64,000 bases of DNA from an uncultured Lachnospiraceae bacterium (GTDB taxonomy: Bacteria > Bacillota > Clostridia > Lachnospirales > Lachnospiraceae), in assembly GCA_910578335.1 (NCBI GenBank), contig CAJTPU010000014.1, positions 1 through 64,000 of the forward strand. Reading direction: 5' to 3'. A program made the translations under genes and the position numbers. The notes below the pieces were generated by a model. It worked only from the letters and a program-made list of their open reading frames with translations. It was not told the origin of the DNA and ran no database searches. Shown piece after piece: positions 24,580 through 32,375 of the stretch. The number at the start of each line of letters is the position of its first letter. Position 1 is the stretch's first letter.

Positions 24580-24781
24580 GATTTTGAAACTCTCATTTTC
24601 TAGTACCGAATTGTGCAGCTTGTATGTTCTATAAGCAGACCCTTGATTGCCGTCGGTATTTAGCTGCCGTATTTTGGCAGCTTATGTACCGTTACGGCAA
24701 TCTTGGAGCGAAAGCGGGTCTGCGTTAGAATATACAAGCTGCACAATGACACTCGCATAGTCACTGCGTTTCGCAATTATC
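24580..24781 (+). repeat. dispersed palindromic repeat, copy 3, inside the van operon
   Basis: This has the same ends and core as copies 1 and 2: TACCGAATTGTGCAGCTTGTAT on the left and GCACAATGACACTCGCATAG on the right. Its internal hairpin is AGCTGCCGTATTTTGGCAGCT. The right terminal repeat reaches the vanH stop codon (complement of 24781-24783). The copy fills almost the whole gap between vanH and the ligase gene. Confidence 0.8.
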
Positions 24782-25725
24782 TATTTAAAATCATTTAGGC
24801 AATTTCGCAAGACCTTTTCCACCGTGTCGCGCAGCGCAAGTTGTGTATAGTATGCGGTGTGAGGGGTGATGATGACATTGGGCATTTCTCGAAGTTTTGT
24901 CCAAAATGGGTTTTCAGCCGTCTCCTGTGAGCAGTCGCGGTAGAAAAGCTTGTCTTCTCCCTCCAGCACATCCAAAGCGGCACCGCTCAGCCTGTGGGAT
25001 TTTAGCGCAAAGATAAGCTCGTTTGTATCAACCAGTGCGCCACGGGCGGTATTTACCAAAATGGCGTCCGGCTTCATAAGCGCAAGCTGCTCTTTTCCAA
25101 TCATGTGGAAAGTGTCCGCATAAAGAGGTACATGGAGCGTTACAATATCGCTTTGTTTCAGCAATTCCGGTAAAGACACATGGTCTTTTGTGCCATTTTG
25201 GCTGCAAATCAGTATGCGGCAGCCGAAGCCGGAAAGCCTTTGGATGACGGCGCTGCCGATATGTCCCGCGCCTACAACGCCTACGGTCATATTCCGCAGC
25301 TCGCGTCCGCGGGAGGGCGGAAGACAAAAATTGCCGCATGCTGCATGAAGCAAAGCGGTTTTTGTACCGCGCAGTGCCATAAGCATTAGCATGACGGTAT
25401 AGTCTGCAACGCCGTCGGGCGAGTAAGTTGTGTTATCCACCGTGATGCCAAGTTTTGCGGCTGCTTCCATATCAATATGGTCGTATCCGATACTGCGTGT
25501 GCAGATATATGTTACGCCGGCTTCCCGCAGCGCCGTCAAGTCGGTTTCGGTGATACGCGTTTTGTGTCCTATGCTGATGCAGCGGTGGCAGGGGTTGGGG
25601 ATATTGCCGCATTTTGCCGGCGTAGTAAAAATGTCGGGGGTAATGTGAAAGCGTGGTGCAAGCTCATAGAATACGGCGGCTTCTTCTTTTTCACAGTCAA
25701 ATATGGTAATATTTTTATTTTTCAA
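24781..25725 (-). CDS. vanH: D-lactate dehydrogenase VanH
   Basis: VanH reduces pyruvate to D-lactate for the ligase. From TTG 25725 the protein is 314 residues, near the 322 of known VanH. It has the Rossmann motif GVVGAGHIGS. The catalytic Arg is in NTARGALVDT, the Glu in LDVLEGEDK and the His in TPHTAYYT. The start starts inside the last codons of vanR (11-base overlap). An ATG at 25782 would give a 68-base overlap and a non-homologous extension. The stop abuts repeat copy 3. Confidence 0.94.
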   Translation of the reverse strand: MKNKNITIFDCEKEEAAVFYELAPRFHITPDIFTTPAKCGNIPNPCHRCISIGHKTRITETDLTALREAGVTYICTRSIGYDHIDMEAAAKLGITVDNTTYSPDGVADYTVMLMLMALRGTKTALLHAACGNFCLPPSRGRELRNMTVGVVGAGHIGSAVIQRLSGFGCRILICSQNGTKDHVSLPELLKQSDIVTLHVPLYADTFHMIGKEQLALMKPDAILVNTARGALVDTNELIFALKSHRLSGAALDVLEGEDKLFYRDCSQETAENPFWTKLREMPNVIITPHTAYYTQLALRDTVEKVLRNCLNDFK

Positions 25726-26416
25726 TGGTATACCCCACGCCCCATACAGTCTTAATGAATTTGGGGTTTCTGGCGGGCTCATGCATTTTTTCCCGCAGCC
25801 TGCCGATGTGCGCCATGACAGTGTTGTTGTCTATCAGGGCTCTTTCTCCCCAGATAGATGTAAACAATTCTTCGGAGGAGATGACAATTCCCTGATGCTC
25901 GCATAAATACCAGAGAATAGAAAATTCAATGGGTGTCAGGTGCAGTTCCTTTTCGAATAGAAAGCATTTATGGTTGTCCTGATTGATAGTAAGTCCTCTG
26001 ATGCGGTATTCATTTGTTTCCCTGTGTGGTTTTGAAGCAAGGTTATTGTATTGCATGTACCGGCGTAGCAGCGTTTTTACCCGGGCTGCTATCTCCAGCG
26101 GGGTAAAGGGCTTTGTCATATAGTCATCAGCGCCGATTGCCAGTCCCATAATTTTGTCGTAGTCGTCAGTTTTTTCTGAGAGCATGATGATGGGATAGTA
26201 GAAGGTTTTCCTGATTTTCTGACAAATTTGGAAGCCGTCCGTATCGGGGAGAGAGGCGTCTAATATTGCCAAATCCAAATCCGTATTTTCGATACACGCA
26301 AGCGCTTCGGCGCCTGTGTAAAACTTGTGAATAATATAACCGTCGTTGGCAAGGTAAGCTGAGACTACGTCTGTCTCTTCCTTTTCGTTATCTGCCACCA
26401 AAATATGTATGCTCAT
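25715..26416 (-). CDS. vanR: response regulator VanR
   Basis: The product is a 233-residue OmpR-family regulator with a receiver domain and a winged helix. The phospho-acceptor Asp53 is in LAILDASLP and the conserved Lys in DDYMTKPF. The C-terminal half matches VanR closely (LTPIEFSILWYLCEHQG, TVWGVGYTIEK). Known van clusters place a VanS kinase next; here vanH overlaps the vanR stop instead, so no partner kinase is encoded in the element. It may use an unrelated host kinase or act unphosphorylated. Confidence 0.93.
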   Translation of the reverse strand: MSIHILVADNEKEETDVVSAYLANDGYIIHKFYTGAEALACIENTDLDLAILDASLPDTDGFQICQKIRKTFYYPIIMLSEKTDDYDKIMGLAIGADDYMTKPFTPLEIAARVKTLLRRYMQYNNLASKPHRETNEYRIRGLTINQDNHKCFLFEKELHLTPIEFSILWYLCEHQGIVISSEELFTSIWGERALIDNNTVMAHIGRLREKMHEPARNPKFIKTVWGVGYTIEK

Positions 26417-26455
26417 GGTGTCTGCCCTTTTCTTATGTGCTTCTGTTTTGCCATT

Positions 26456-26461
26456 ATTATA
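26456..26461 (-). promoter_or_regulatory. -10 element of the van operon promoter
   Basis: TATAAT lies on the minus strand about 40 bases before vanR. A good -35 is not visible, which fits an activator-dependent promoter. Nothing else is recognised between vanR and the right end of the element. Confidence 0.45.
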
Positions 26462-26539
26462 GCAACCATTATGAAGGGCGTTCTTTTGTTTTCACTGCGT
26501 ATTTTCCTAATATTTTCTTAAAAAGGCTGCCGCTGCCGC

Positions 26540-26576
26540 AAATGACTGCCGCCACATGGCGGCGACGACCCGGGAA
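26540..26576 (+). other. right attachment site (attR)
   Basis: Element sequence GACTGCCGCC leads into the core ACATGGCGGCG (26554-26564) and then into cwlD codons for DDPGKVG. Joining the two element halves gives an attP in which CTGCCGC and GCGGCAG flank the core. Confidence 0.75.
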
Positions 26577-27109
26577 AAGTGGGGATTAACGGGGCTTTAG
26601 AAAAGGATTTGAATCTGGAGATTGCACTTCTTGTTAAAAAATATCTGGAGATGGACGATATCCGGGTGGTTATGACGAGGGAGGACGAGAACGGGCTTTA
26701 TGATGCGGGCGCTTCCAATAAGAAAGTGCAGGATATGAAAAGACGGATAGCCATTATTGAAGAGACAGAGCCCGATTTGACGGTCAGTATTCATCAGAAC
26801 AGTTATCCGGAGGAATATGTACATGGCGCGCAGGTTTTTTTCTATACGGGAAGCGCAGAAGGGCAGAAGCTTGCAGAAAAAATACAAAACCGCCTGATTA
26901 TGGGACTGGACCCGGAGAACCATCGCGGCGTGAAGCCCAATAACAGTTATTATCTTTTGAAAAAGACGTCATCGACAATTGTGATTGTAGAGTGCGGCTT
27001 TTTGTCAAATAGCGAGGAGGCGGAAAAGCTTTGCACAGAGGAATATCAGGAGAAATTGGCGTGGGAAATCCATATGGGGATTATACAGTATCTGAATGAA
27101 TTGCAATAA
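26555..27109 (+). CDS. cwlD: N-acetylmuramoyl-L-alanine amidase CwlD, 3' part, interrupted by element
   Basis: This is the rest of the amidase_3 domain, in frame from CAT 26555 (HGGDDPGKVGINGALEKDL). It carries the remaining zinc-site residues: the Glu of ALEKDL, the His of TVSIHQNS and the catalytic Glu of IVECGFLSN. Fused to 20881-21029 it gives 234 residues, very close to B. subtilis CwlD (237). A GTG at 26579 opens the frame but has no ribosome site, so it is unlikely to be made without excision. Confidence 0.88.
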   Translation, partial: HGGDDPGKVGINGALEKDLNLEIALLVKKYLEMDDIRVVMTREDENGLYDAGASNKKVQDMKRRIAIIEETEPDLTVSIHQNSYPEEYVHGAQVFFYTGSAEGQKLAEKIQNRLIMGLDPENHRGVKPNNSYYLLKKTSSTIVIVECGFLSNSEEAEKLCTEEYQEKLAWEIHMGIIQYLNELQ

Positions 27110-27120
27110 ATAATTGTCAT

Positions 27121-27150
27121 AAAAAAACTGCCCCTTGCGGGGCAGCCTTT
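27121..27150. terminator. bidirectional terminator after cwlD
   Basis: CTGCCCC/GGGGCAG with a 4-base loop is flanked by an A run and a T run. It separates cwlD from the converging esterase gene. Confidence 0.85.
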
Positions 27151-28276
27151 AAGCATGAAGAAGCTCTTGCAAGTATTCGGTCAGAACCTTTGCCGCACGT
27201 TTGTGTGAGGCGCTCCCGGGATGCGCGTGGGAGCCGACGGTTTCTTCCGTGGTGTTGGGAAGCTGCAAAAAGAAGGTTTTGACGTCCCCGGTCTTGCTGC
27301 GGAAGGTGTTGATGGCATCTGCAATCGCGAGGGAAAGGTAATACCCCAGCATACCGTATGTCCATACAATATAGGCAGAAGGATTGTTGCGCCGGATTAC
27401 ATAGAGAAAATCGACTACAGCCTGTTGAAAGCGTGCAAGGTCGTCAGCCCTAAAGGAGCCGTCTGCATTCAAATGCTGTTTAAAGGTCTCTCCCGTCTCA
27501 GGGTCGGACCATTCCGGCTGGCTAAAGGCGCTGCAGTCATTGGTTCCCAGATTGACAATGACTGCGTCGGGCTGCCATTCCGAAAAGGGATTGTCCTTTT
27601 GCGCGCCAAGGGCTTCGTTGACAGGACCGCCTGCCAGTCCGCAAATTTGGGTATAGTAGGCGGGGAGGTTGTGGTGCGGATTGTTGTCCCAGCCGCAGAG
27701 GACACCCCAGCCGCCCTGCGAAATCAGGCGTGCGTCTGCGTCGAGCGCCTGTGCGGTAAGAAGTGCATAATTCCGGCTTGCACTCATAAACATAGGTATC
27801 CAGTCTTCTTCCTTTTTGGCGCCATAAGTACCTTCGCCGGAGGTAATGCTGTCGCCGACAAATTCCAGCTTGAATCTTCTCTCGGGAACAGGTAAAAAGT
27901 CACCGTCCGTCCGAAGTCCGCGAATCAGTATATGGCACGCGTCGTCCTCCGACATAGCCTGCAGCTCTCGGATAAACTGCACGTTTTTGATATTTGCAGG
28001 ATTCATTCCACGGAACAGGCACAGAGAGTAACTGCCGGGCATCAGCATCTGGCGGCTCATAATTGCACCGTTTACGGCACAGCAGACCCAAGGTTCATGA
28101 ACATAAAAATCCACGTCGATGTCTATCCAAAGCTCTGAGCCGGTTACGTTTACTTCTATGGCGCTTCCGTTCCAGAATAGAGGCAGCGGCTCCTTGCTGC
28201 GGTCCGTCCTGCCGTGTACCTTGTAATGAGGCACTTCTTTTAAGGCATAAGTCTTTACGTTTTCGTTTGGTATCAT
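27149..28276 (-). CDS. SGNH/GDSL esterase, carbohydrate esterase family 2-like
   Basis: The product has 375 residues. An N-terminal beta-sandwich-like part (about 1-135) precedes an SGNH hydrolase domain. Block I is FVGDSITSGEG (catalytic Ser), block III is NLGTNDCS, and the catalytic His is in SHAHPGSASH. This two-domain plan is that of CE2 acetyl-xylan or acetyl-glucan esterases. No signal peptide is seen, so a cytoplasmic enzyme acting on imported oligosaccharides is likely. ATG 28276 has GGAG seven bases upstream; the long in-frame extension upstream is antisense to yqeY and not coding. Confidence 0.88.
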   Translation of the reverse strand: MIPNENVKTYALKEVPHYKVHGRTDRSKEPLPLFWNGSAIEVNVTGSELWIDIDVDFYVHEPWVCCAVNGAIMSRQMLMPGSYSLCLFRGMNPANIKNVQFIRELQAMSEDDACHILIRGLRTDGDFLPVPERRFKLEFVGDSITSGEGTYGAKKEEDWIPMFMSASRNYALLTAQALDADARLISQGGWGVLCGWDNNPHHNLPAYYTQICGLAGGPVNEALGAQKDNPFSEWQPDAVIVNLGTNDCSAFSQPEWSDPETGETFKQHLNADGSFRADDLARFQQAVVDFLYVIRRNNPSAYIVWTYGMLGYYLSLAIADAINTFRSKTGDVKTFFLQLPNTTEETVGSHAHPGSASHKRAAKVLTEYLQELLHA

Positions 28277-28396
28277 GATGGTTCTCCGTTTCCGCATCCT
28301 ATTTGCAAAGGTGCTTGTATGATATCTATTGTATTTCCATTGGAAGAGAATTGCAAGAAGAGAATTACAAGAAAGATAGCTTTCAAAGCCATATTG

Positions 28397-28405
28397 TGTT
28401 ATACT
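28397..28405 (+). promoter_or_regulatory. extended -10 promoter before yqeY
   Basis: TGTTATACT gives an extended -10 with a poor -35. It would start the yqeY-ywlC-rpiB-upp run. Confidence 0.4.
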
Positions 28406-28478
28406 ATCTTTAGGTATGCCTAAAAGCGGAAGCATGAGGATATCGAAATAAGGGCAGAATAGCGCAGGAGGTTGGAAA

Positions 28479-28916
28479 ATGGAACTGGAGAAGCTACGGG
28501 CAGATATGGTTGCTGCGATGAAGGCAAGGGATAAAGAGAGAAAGGATGCGATTTCCGCGCTGGTGTCGGCAGTCAAAAAAGCGGGTATCGATGCAGGATG
28601 CAGAGAGGACATTCCACAGGAGCTGGTCAATCAGGTGATTTTAAAGGAGCTGAAATCCGCAAAGGAACAGCTTGACAGTTGTCCGGCAGAAAGAGAGGAG
28701 CTTCGTGCGCAGTATCAGGCGCGTCATGATATCATTGCAGAATATGCGCCCCGCATGATGTCCGACGGGGAAGTGGAAGCATATCTGAAAGAACATTTTG
28801 CCGAAGTAATAAAGACAAAGAACAAGGGACAGATTATGAAAGCAGTGATGGGTGATTTAAAGGGCAAGGCGGAAGGAAAAGTAATCAATGAAGTCGTGGC
28901 TAAGCTGTGTATGTAG
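28479..28916 (+). CDS. GatB/YqeY domain protein
   Basis: The product has 145 residues. The start MELEKLRADMVAAMKARDKE and ending GKVINEVVAKL are characteristic of YqeY, which resembles the tail domain of GatB and may touch tRNA. The exact role is unknown. AGGAGG precedes ATG 28479. Confidence 0.9.
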   Translation: MELEKLRADMVAAMKARDKERKDAISALVSAVKKAGIDAGCREDIPQELVNQVILKELKSAKEQLDSCPAEREELRAQYQARHDIIAEYAPRMMSDGEVEAYLKEHFAEVIKTKNKGQIMKAVMGDLKGKAEGKVINEVVAKLCM

Positions 28917-28931
28917 GCGGGGGAGCTGCGA

Positions 28932-29990
28932 GTGAATACAAAAGTGATAGTATGTATGGAGGAAGACGATAAAGCAGTGCTGGCGGAGGCGGGGCGCATT
29001 ATCCGGCTGGGAGGGCTGGTGGCATTTCCCACGGAAACAGTCTACGGGCTGGGGGGCGATGCGCTGAATCCTCTTTCTTCCCAAAAAATATACGAGGCAA
29101 AGGGCAGACCCTCTGACAATCCTTTGATTGTGCACATCTGCCGGTTTGAAGATATTTACCGGCTTGTATCAAAAGCACCTGCACATCATCGGGTGCTTGC
29201 GGCAGCGGAAAAGCTTGCCGAAGCCTACTGGCCGGGTCCGCTTACCATGATTCTGCCAAAGTCTGAGGAAGTTCCCTTTGAAACGACAGGGGGGCTTTCC
29301 ACGGTGGCTGTCCGGTTTCCGGCGCATAAAACGGCACAGGCGCTGATTGATGCGGCAGGCGGCTATGTGGCGGCGCCGAGCGCCAACACTTCCGGCAGAC
29401 CCAGTCCTACTCTTGCCAAATATGTTCTCGAGGACATGGACGGCAGAATTGATATGGTGATAGACGGCGGTGAGGTCGGAATTGGTTTGGAGTCCACCAT
29501 TGTGGATTTGACCGTGGAGCCGGCAGAGATTTTGCGCCCGGGCTATATATCGCGCGGTATGCTGCAGGAGGTTTTGGGCAGGGTGGAAAAGGATGAGGCG
29601 GGAGAGACGGGCGGACAAGCGCCCAGAGCGCCGGGCATGAAATACCGGCACTATGCGCCGCACGGAGATATGACGGTTGTGTCAGGCGAAAAAGAAAACG
29701 TTATGGCGTATATCAACGGGCAGTTGTCCCTGCGGAAAAAGGAAGGCAAAAAAAGCGGCGTGATTGTCACGGACGAGTCTGCGGCAGGGTATCGGGCAGA
29801 CATTGTAAAGTCTCTTGGCAGCAGGGCGGACGAGCTTTCTGCGGCAAAGCATTTATATGCCGTTTTGCGTGAGATGGACGAGGAAGGCGCAGAGGTTATT
29901 TACTCCGAGGCGTTTGAGAAAAAAGGCATCGGGGAGGCTGTAATGAACCGGCTTTTAAAGGCGGCAGGCTATCATACGGTACAGGTGTGA
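28932..29990 (+). CDS. L-threonylcarbamoyladenylate synthase (Sua5 type)
   Basis: The enzyme makes threonylcarbamoyl-AMP for the t6A37 modification of tRNAs. The 352-residue protein has the YrdC core (GLVAFPTETVYGLGGDA, KGRPSDNPL, PSANTSGRPSPT). The C-terminal Sua5 domain follows after APGMKYRHYAPHG. GTG 28932 follows GGGGGAG. It is 15 bp after yqeY. Confidence 0.95.
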   Translation: MNTKVIVCMEEDDKAVLAEAGRIIRLGGLVAFPTETVYGLGGDALNPLSSQKIYEAKGRPSDNPLIVHICRFEDIYRLVSKAPAHHRVLAAAEKLAEAYWPGPLTMILPKSEEVPFETTGGLSTVAVRFPAHKTAQALIDAAGGYVAAPSANTSGRPSPTLAKYVLEDMDGRIDMVIDGGEVGIGLESTIVDLTVEPAEILRPGYISRGMLQEVLGRVEKDEAGETGGQAPRAPGMKYRHYAPHGDMTVVSGEKENVMAYINGQLSLRKKEGKKSGVIVTDESAAGYRADIVKSLGSRADELSAAKHLYAVLREMDEEGAEVIYSEAFEKKGIGEAVMNRLLKAAGYHTVQV

Positions 29991-30016
29991 GACAGGCAGA
30001 AAAAAGGAGGAGAAAC

Positions 30017-30439
30017 ATGATTGCAATTGGAAGCGACCATGGCGGTTATGACATAAAACAGGTGATTATCGGGTATCTGGAGGAGAAAGGAATTGCCTAC
30101 AAGGACTTTGGCTGTCCGGACAAAAGCTCCTGCGATTATCCTGTGTTTGGAAGCGCTGCGGCAAAAGCCGTGGCGTCGGGGGAATGCGAGAAGGGTATTG
30201 TAATCTGCACAACGGGAATCGGCATCTCGATAGCGGCAAACAAGGTGCCCGGCGTGCGCTGCGCGCTCTGCCATGACAGCTACAGTGCCAAGATGACAAG
30301 ACTGCACAACGATGCCAACATGCTGGCTTTGGGAGGCGGCATCGTGGGTCCGAATCTGGCGCTTAGTATTGTGGAGACATTTTTAAACACGCCGTTTTCG
30401 GAGGAAGAAAAGCATAAGCGCAGGGTAGCTATGCTGTAA
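30017..30439 (+). CDS. rpiB: ribose-5-phosphate isomerase B
   Basis: The product is 140 residues, starting MIAIGSDHGGYDIK. It contains the RpiB/LacAB signature CTTGIGISIAANK with the catalytic Cys, and later LHNDANMLALGG. It interconverts ribulose-5-P and ribose-5-P. AGGAGG is seven bases before ATG 30017. Confidence 0.95.
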   Translation: MIAIGSDHGGYDIKQVIIGYLEEKGIAYKDFGCPDKSSCDYPVFGSAAAKAVASGECEKGIVICTTGIGISIAANKVPGVRCALCHDSYSAKMTRLHNDANMLALGGGIVGPNLALSIVETFLNTPFSEEEKHKRRVAML

Positions 30440-30515
30440 GGAAATCATGACAGAAAAGCAGTAAATATAGATTTATGCTTTTACAACAATACAAAAGGAA
30501 AGAAGAGGTAAGAGT

Positions 30516-31145
30516 ATGGCAAAGGTTATCGTAATGGAGCATCCGCTGATTCAGCACAAAATCGGGTACATCAGGAGAAAGGAGACCGGTACAAAGGACT
30601 TTAGGCAGACAATCAGTGAGATTGCAATGCTGATTTGCTATGAGGCGACCAGGGACTTGAAGCTTTCCGACGTGGAGATTGAAACGCCTATTTGCAAGAC
30701 GACGGCAAAGGAGCTGAAAGGGAAAAAGATGGCGATAGTGCCCATCCTGCGCGCCGGACTGGGTATGGTGGACGGTGTGCTGCAGTTAATTCCGGCAGCC
30801 AAGGTGGGGCATATCGGATTGTACAGAGACCCGGAAACCTTAAATCCGGTAGAATATTACTGCAAGCTTCCGGCAGATTGTGCGGAGCGGGAAGTGTTTG
30901 TGGTCGACCCTATGCTGGCAACGGGCGGCTCGTCGGTGGCAGCAATCCAGATGCTGAAGGAGAAAGGTTGTAAGAATATACATTTTATGTGTATTATTGC
31001 GGCTCCGGAGGGCGTGGAGAAGATGAAGGCGGCACATCCGGATGTGGATATGTATATTGGCGCTATGGACGAAAAATTAAACGACCATGGTTATATTGTC
31101 CCCGGGCTGGGAGATGCCGGAGACAGGATTTTTGGCACAAAATAA
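30516..31145 (+). CDS. upp: uracil phosphoribosyltransferase
   Basis: The product has 209 residues, the usual length. The PRPP-binding loop is VDPMLATGGSSVAAI and the uracil-binding end is YIVPGLGDAGDRIFGTK. It salvages uracil to UMP. rpiB and upp are neighbours here, fitting ribose-phosphate supply. Confidence 0.97.
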   Translation: MAKVIVMEHPLIQHKIGYIRRKETGTKDFRQTISEIAMLICYEATRDLKLSDVEIETPICKTTAKELKGKKMAIVPILRAGLGMVDGVLQLIPAAKVGHIGLYRDPETLNPVEYYCKLPADCAEREVFVVDPMLATGGSSVAAIQMLKEKGCKNIHFMCIIAAPEGVEKMKAAHPDVDMYIGAMDEKLNDHGYIVPGLGDAGDRIFGTK

Positions 31146-31165
31146 AGGGAAACACAAAAGCAGTA

Positions 31166-31183
31166 CCGCGGGCTGACCCGCGG
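31166..31183 (+). other. GC-rich hairpin before the SleB-like gene
   Basis: CCGCGGG/CCCGCGG with a CTGA loop lies between upp and the next ribosome site. It lacks a T run and may only tune expression. Confidence 0.5.
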
Positions 31184-31200
31184 GCTGCATGGGGAATCTT

Positions 31201-32364
31201 ATGAAAAAGGCAGCATTGCGCAAAGGGAAGATGGCTTTGGTACTGGCAGTGATACTGTTAGCCTGTGCCGTTCCGGCTGAATTGTATGCAACTACCACAC
31301 AGCAGCAGCTTGAAGAGGAAATAAAAAACAAGAACGAGCTGCAGGGCGAGATTAATGAGAACAATCAGGCGATTGGAGATTTAAAGGATAAGGAGGCAGC
31401 TCTGCGGGCGGATTTGAAGAGCCTGAAGGAGCAGCTTACCGAAGTGAGCGAAAAATTAGAGGAGCTGGAAGAAAGTATCGCCTTAAAGGAGCAGGAAATC
31501 GCAGATACCATGGAGGAGTTGGAGCGGGCAAAGGAGACGGAGGCGTGGCAGTATCAGTGCATGGTGGAGCGGATACAGTATGTGTATGAACAGGGCGAAA
31601 CAGATTATTTGGAGCTCTTGTTTTCCATCGGCAGCTTTAGCGATTTCTTAAATTACAGCGAGTATATGACTGCGATTGTCGAGTACGACAGGAAGATGCT
31701 GGCGGAATATGAAGAGACCAGGCTGTTGATTGAGGAGAAGGAAGCGCAGCTTTTGGCAGAGAAAGCGGAACTGGACGAATATAAGCTTGCCGCCGAAGTG
31801 GAAAAGAGCAAAATAGCGGGACTTATCAGTCAGGCGGCAAACCGCGCTGCCGAAAACAGCGAGTTTTTGGCGCAGGCGGAGGCTGACGCTGCGGCGCTGG
31901 AAGCTGAGATGAGAAAGACGGAAGAGAATATCGAGGCGCTTAAAAAGAAAATCGAAGAGGAAAAGAGGCTTTCGGAGGCGGCGGCGAACGCGGCATGGAG
32001 GGATATCTCGGAAGTGACGTTTGCGGACGGCGATTTGGCGCTTTTGGCAGCCATTATTTACTGCGAAGCGGGCGGAGAGCCGTATGCGGGCAAGCTTGCC
32101 GTCGGCGCAGTGGTGATTAACCGCCTGCTCAGCTCCAAGTATCCGGACACTGTTTTGGGAGTTATTACACAGAGAAAACAGTTCTCGCCTGTGGGCAGCG
32201 GAAGATTTGAGGTGGTGCTTACTGCCGGCAGGGCAAATGCAGACTGCTACAGGGCGGCGGAAGAAGCTATGTCAGGGGTTACAAATGTAGGAAACTGCCT
32301 GTATTTCAGGACGCCGATAGAAGGGCTGACGGGAATCAACATCGGCGGGCATGTATTTTATTAG
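31201..32364 (+). CDS. secreted cell-wall hydrolase, coiled coil plus SleB-like domain
   Basis: The product has 387 residues from ATG 31201. A signal peptide (MALVLAVILLACAVPAELYA) is followed by a long coiled coil (about 35-270) like that of PcsB/CwlO proteins. A C-terminal Hydrolase_2 domain has the catalytic Glu in IIYCEAGGEPYAGKLAVGAV. SleB/CwlJ enzymes cut peptidoglycan at NAM-NAG bonds. The coiled coil may restrain activity as in PcsB. ATG 31201 has GGGGA six bases upstream; ATG 31189 does not. Confidence 0.9.
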   Translation: MKKAALRKGKMALVLAVILLACAVPAELYATTTQQQLEEEIKNKNELQGEINENNQAIGDLKDKEAALRADLKSLKEQLTEVSEKLEELEESIALKEQEIADTMEELERAKETEAWQYQCMVERIQYVYEQGETDYLELLFSIGSFSDFLNYSEYMTAIVEYDRKMLAEYEETRLLIEEKEAQLLAEKAELDEYKLAAEVEKSKIAGLISQAANRAAENSEFLAQAEADAAALEAEMRKTEENIEALKKKIEEEKRLSEAAANAAWRDISEVTFADGDLALLAAIIYCEAGGEPYAGKLAVGAVVINRLLSSKYPDTVLGVITQRKQFSPVGSGRFEVVLTAGRANADCYRAAEEAMSGVTNVGNCLYFRTPIEGLTGINIGGHVFY

Positions 32365-32375
32365 AAGAAACATGC

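Larger units (their letters stand above)
21030..26564 (+). mobile_element. skin-like serine-recombinase element carrying a van-type cassette
   Basis: The element interrupts cwlD at the zinc-motif codons. The 11-bp sequence ACATGGCGGCG occurs at both ends (21030-21040 and 26554-26564), making the unit 5,524 bp. Contents: a 42-codon ORF, a large serine recombinase, and convergently vanX, a D-Ala-D-Lac ligase, vanH and vanR. Recombination between the repeats would restore cwlD in frame. No phage structural, conjugation or replication gene is present, so spread to new hosts would need help. Confidence 0.85.

Noticed and set aside
24781..25782. vanH starting at ATG 25782
   Set aside because: It would overlap vanR by 68 bases and add 19 residues with no match to VanH; TTG 25725 gives the family N-terminus.
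20881..27109. cwlD as a simple dead pseudogene
   Set aside because: Both halves are free of other stops, the direct repeats preserve the frame exactly, and the recombinase is intact. The reading as an excisable interruption is more economical, though excision is not shown.
27149..28630. Long 493-codon version of the esterase
   Set aside because: The first 118 codons are antisense to yqeY and its promoter; ATG 28276 has a proper ribosome site.
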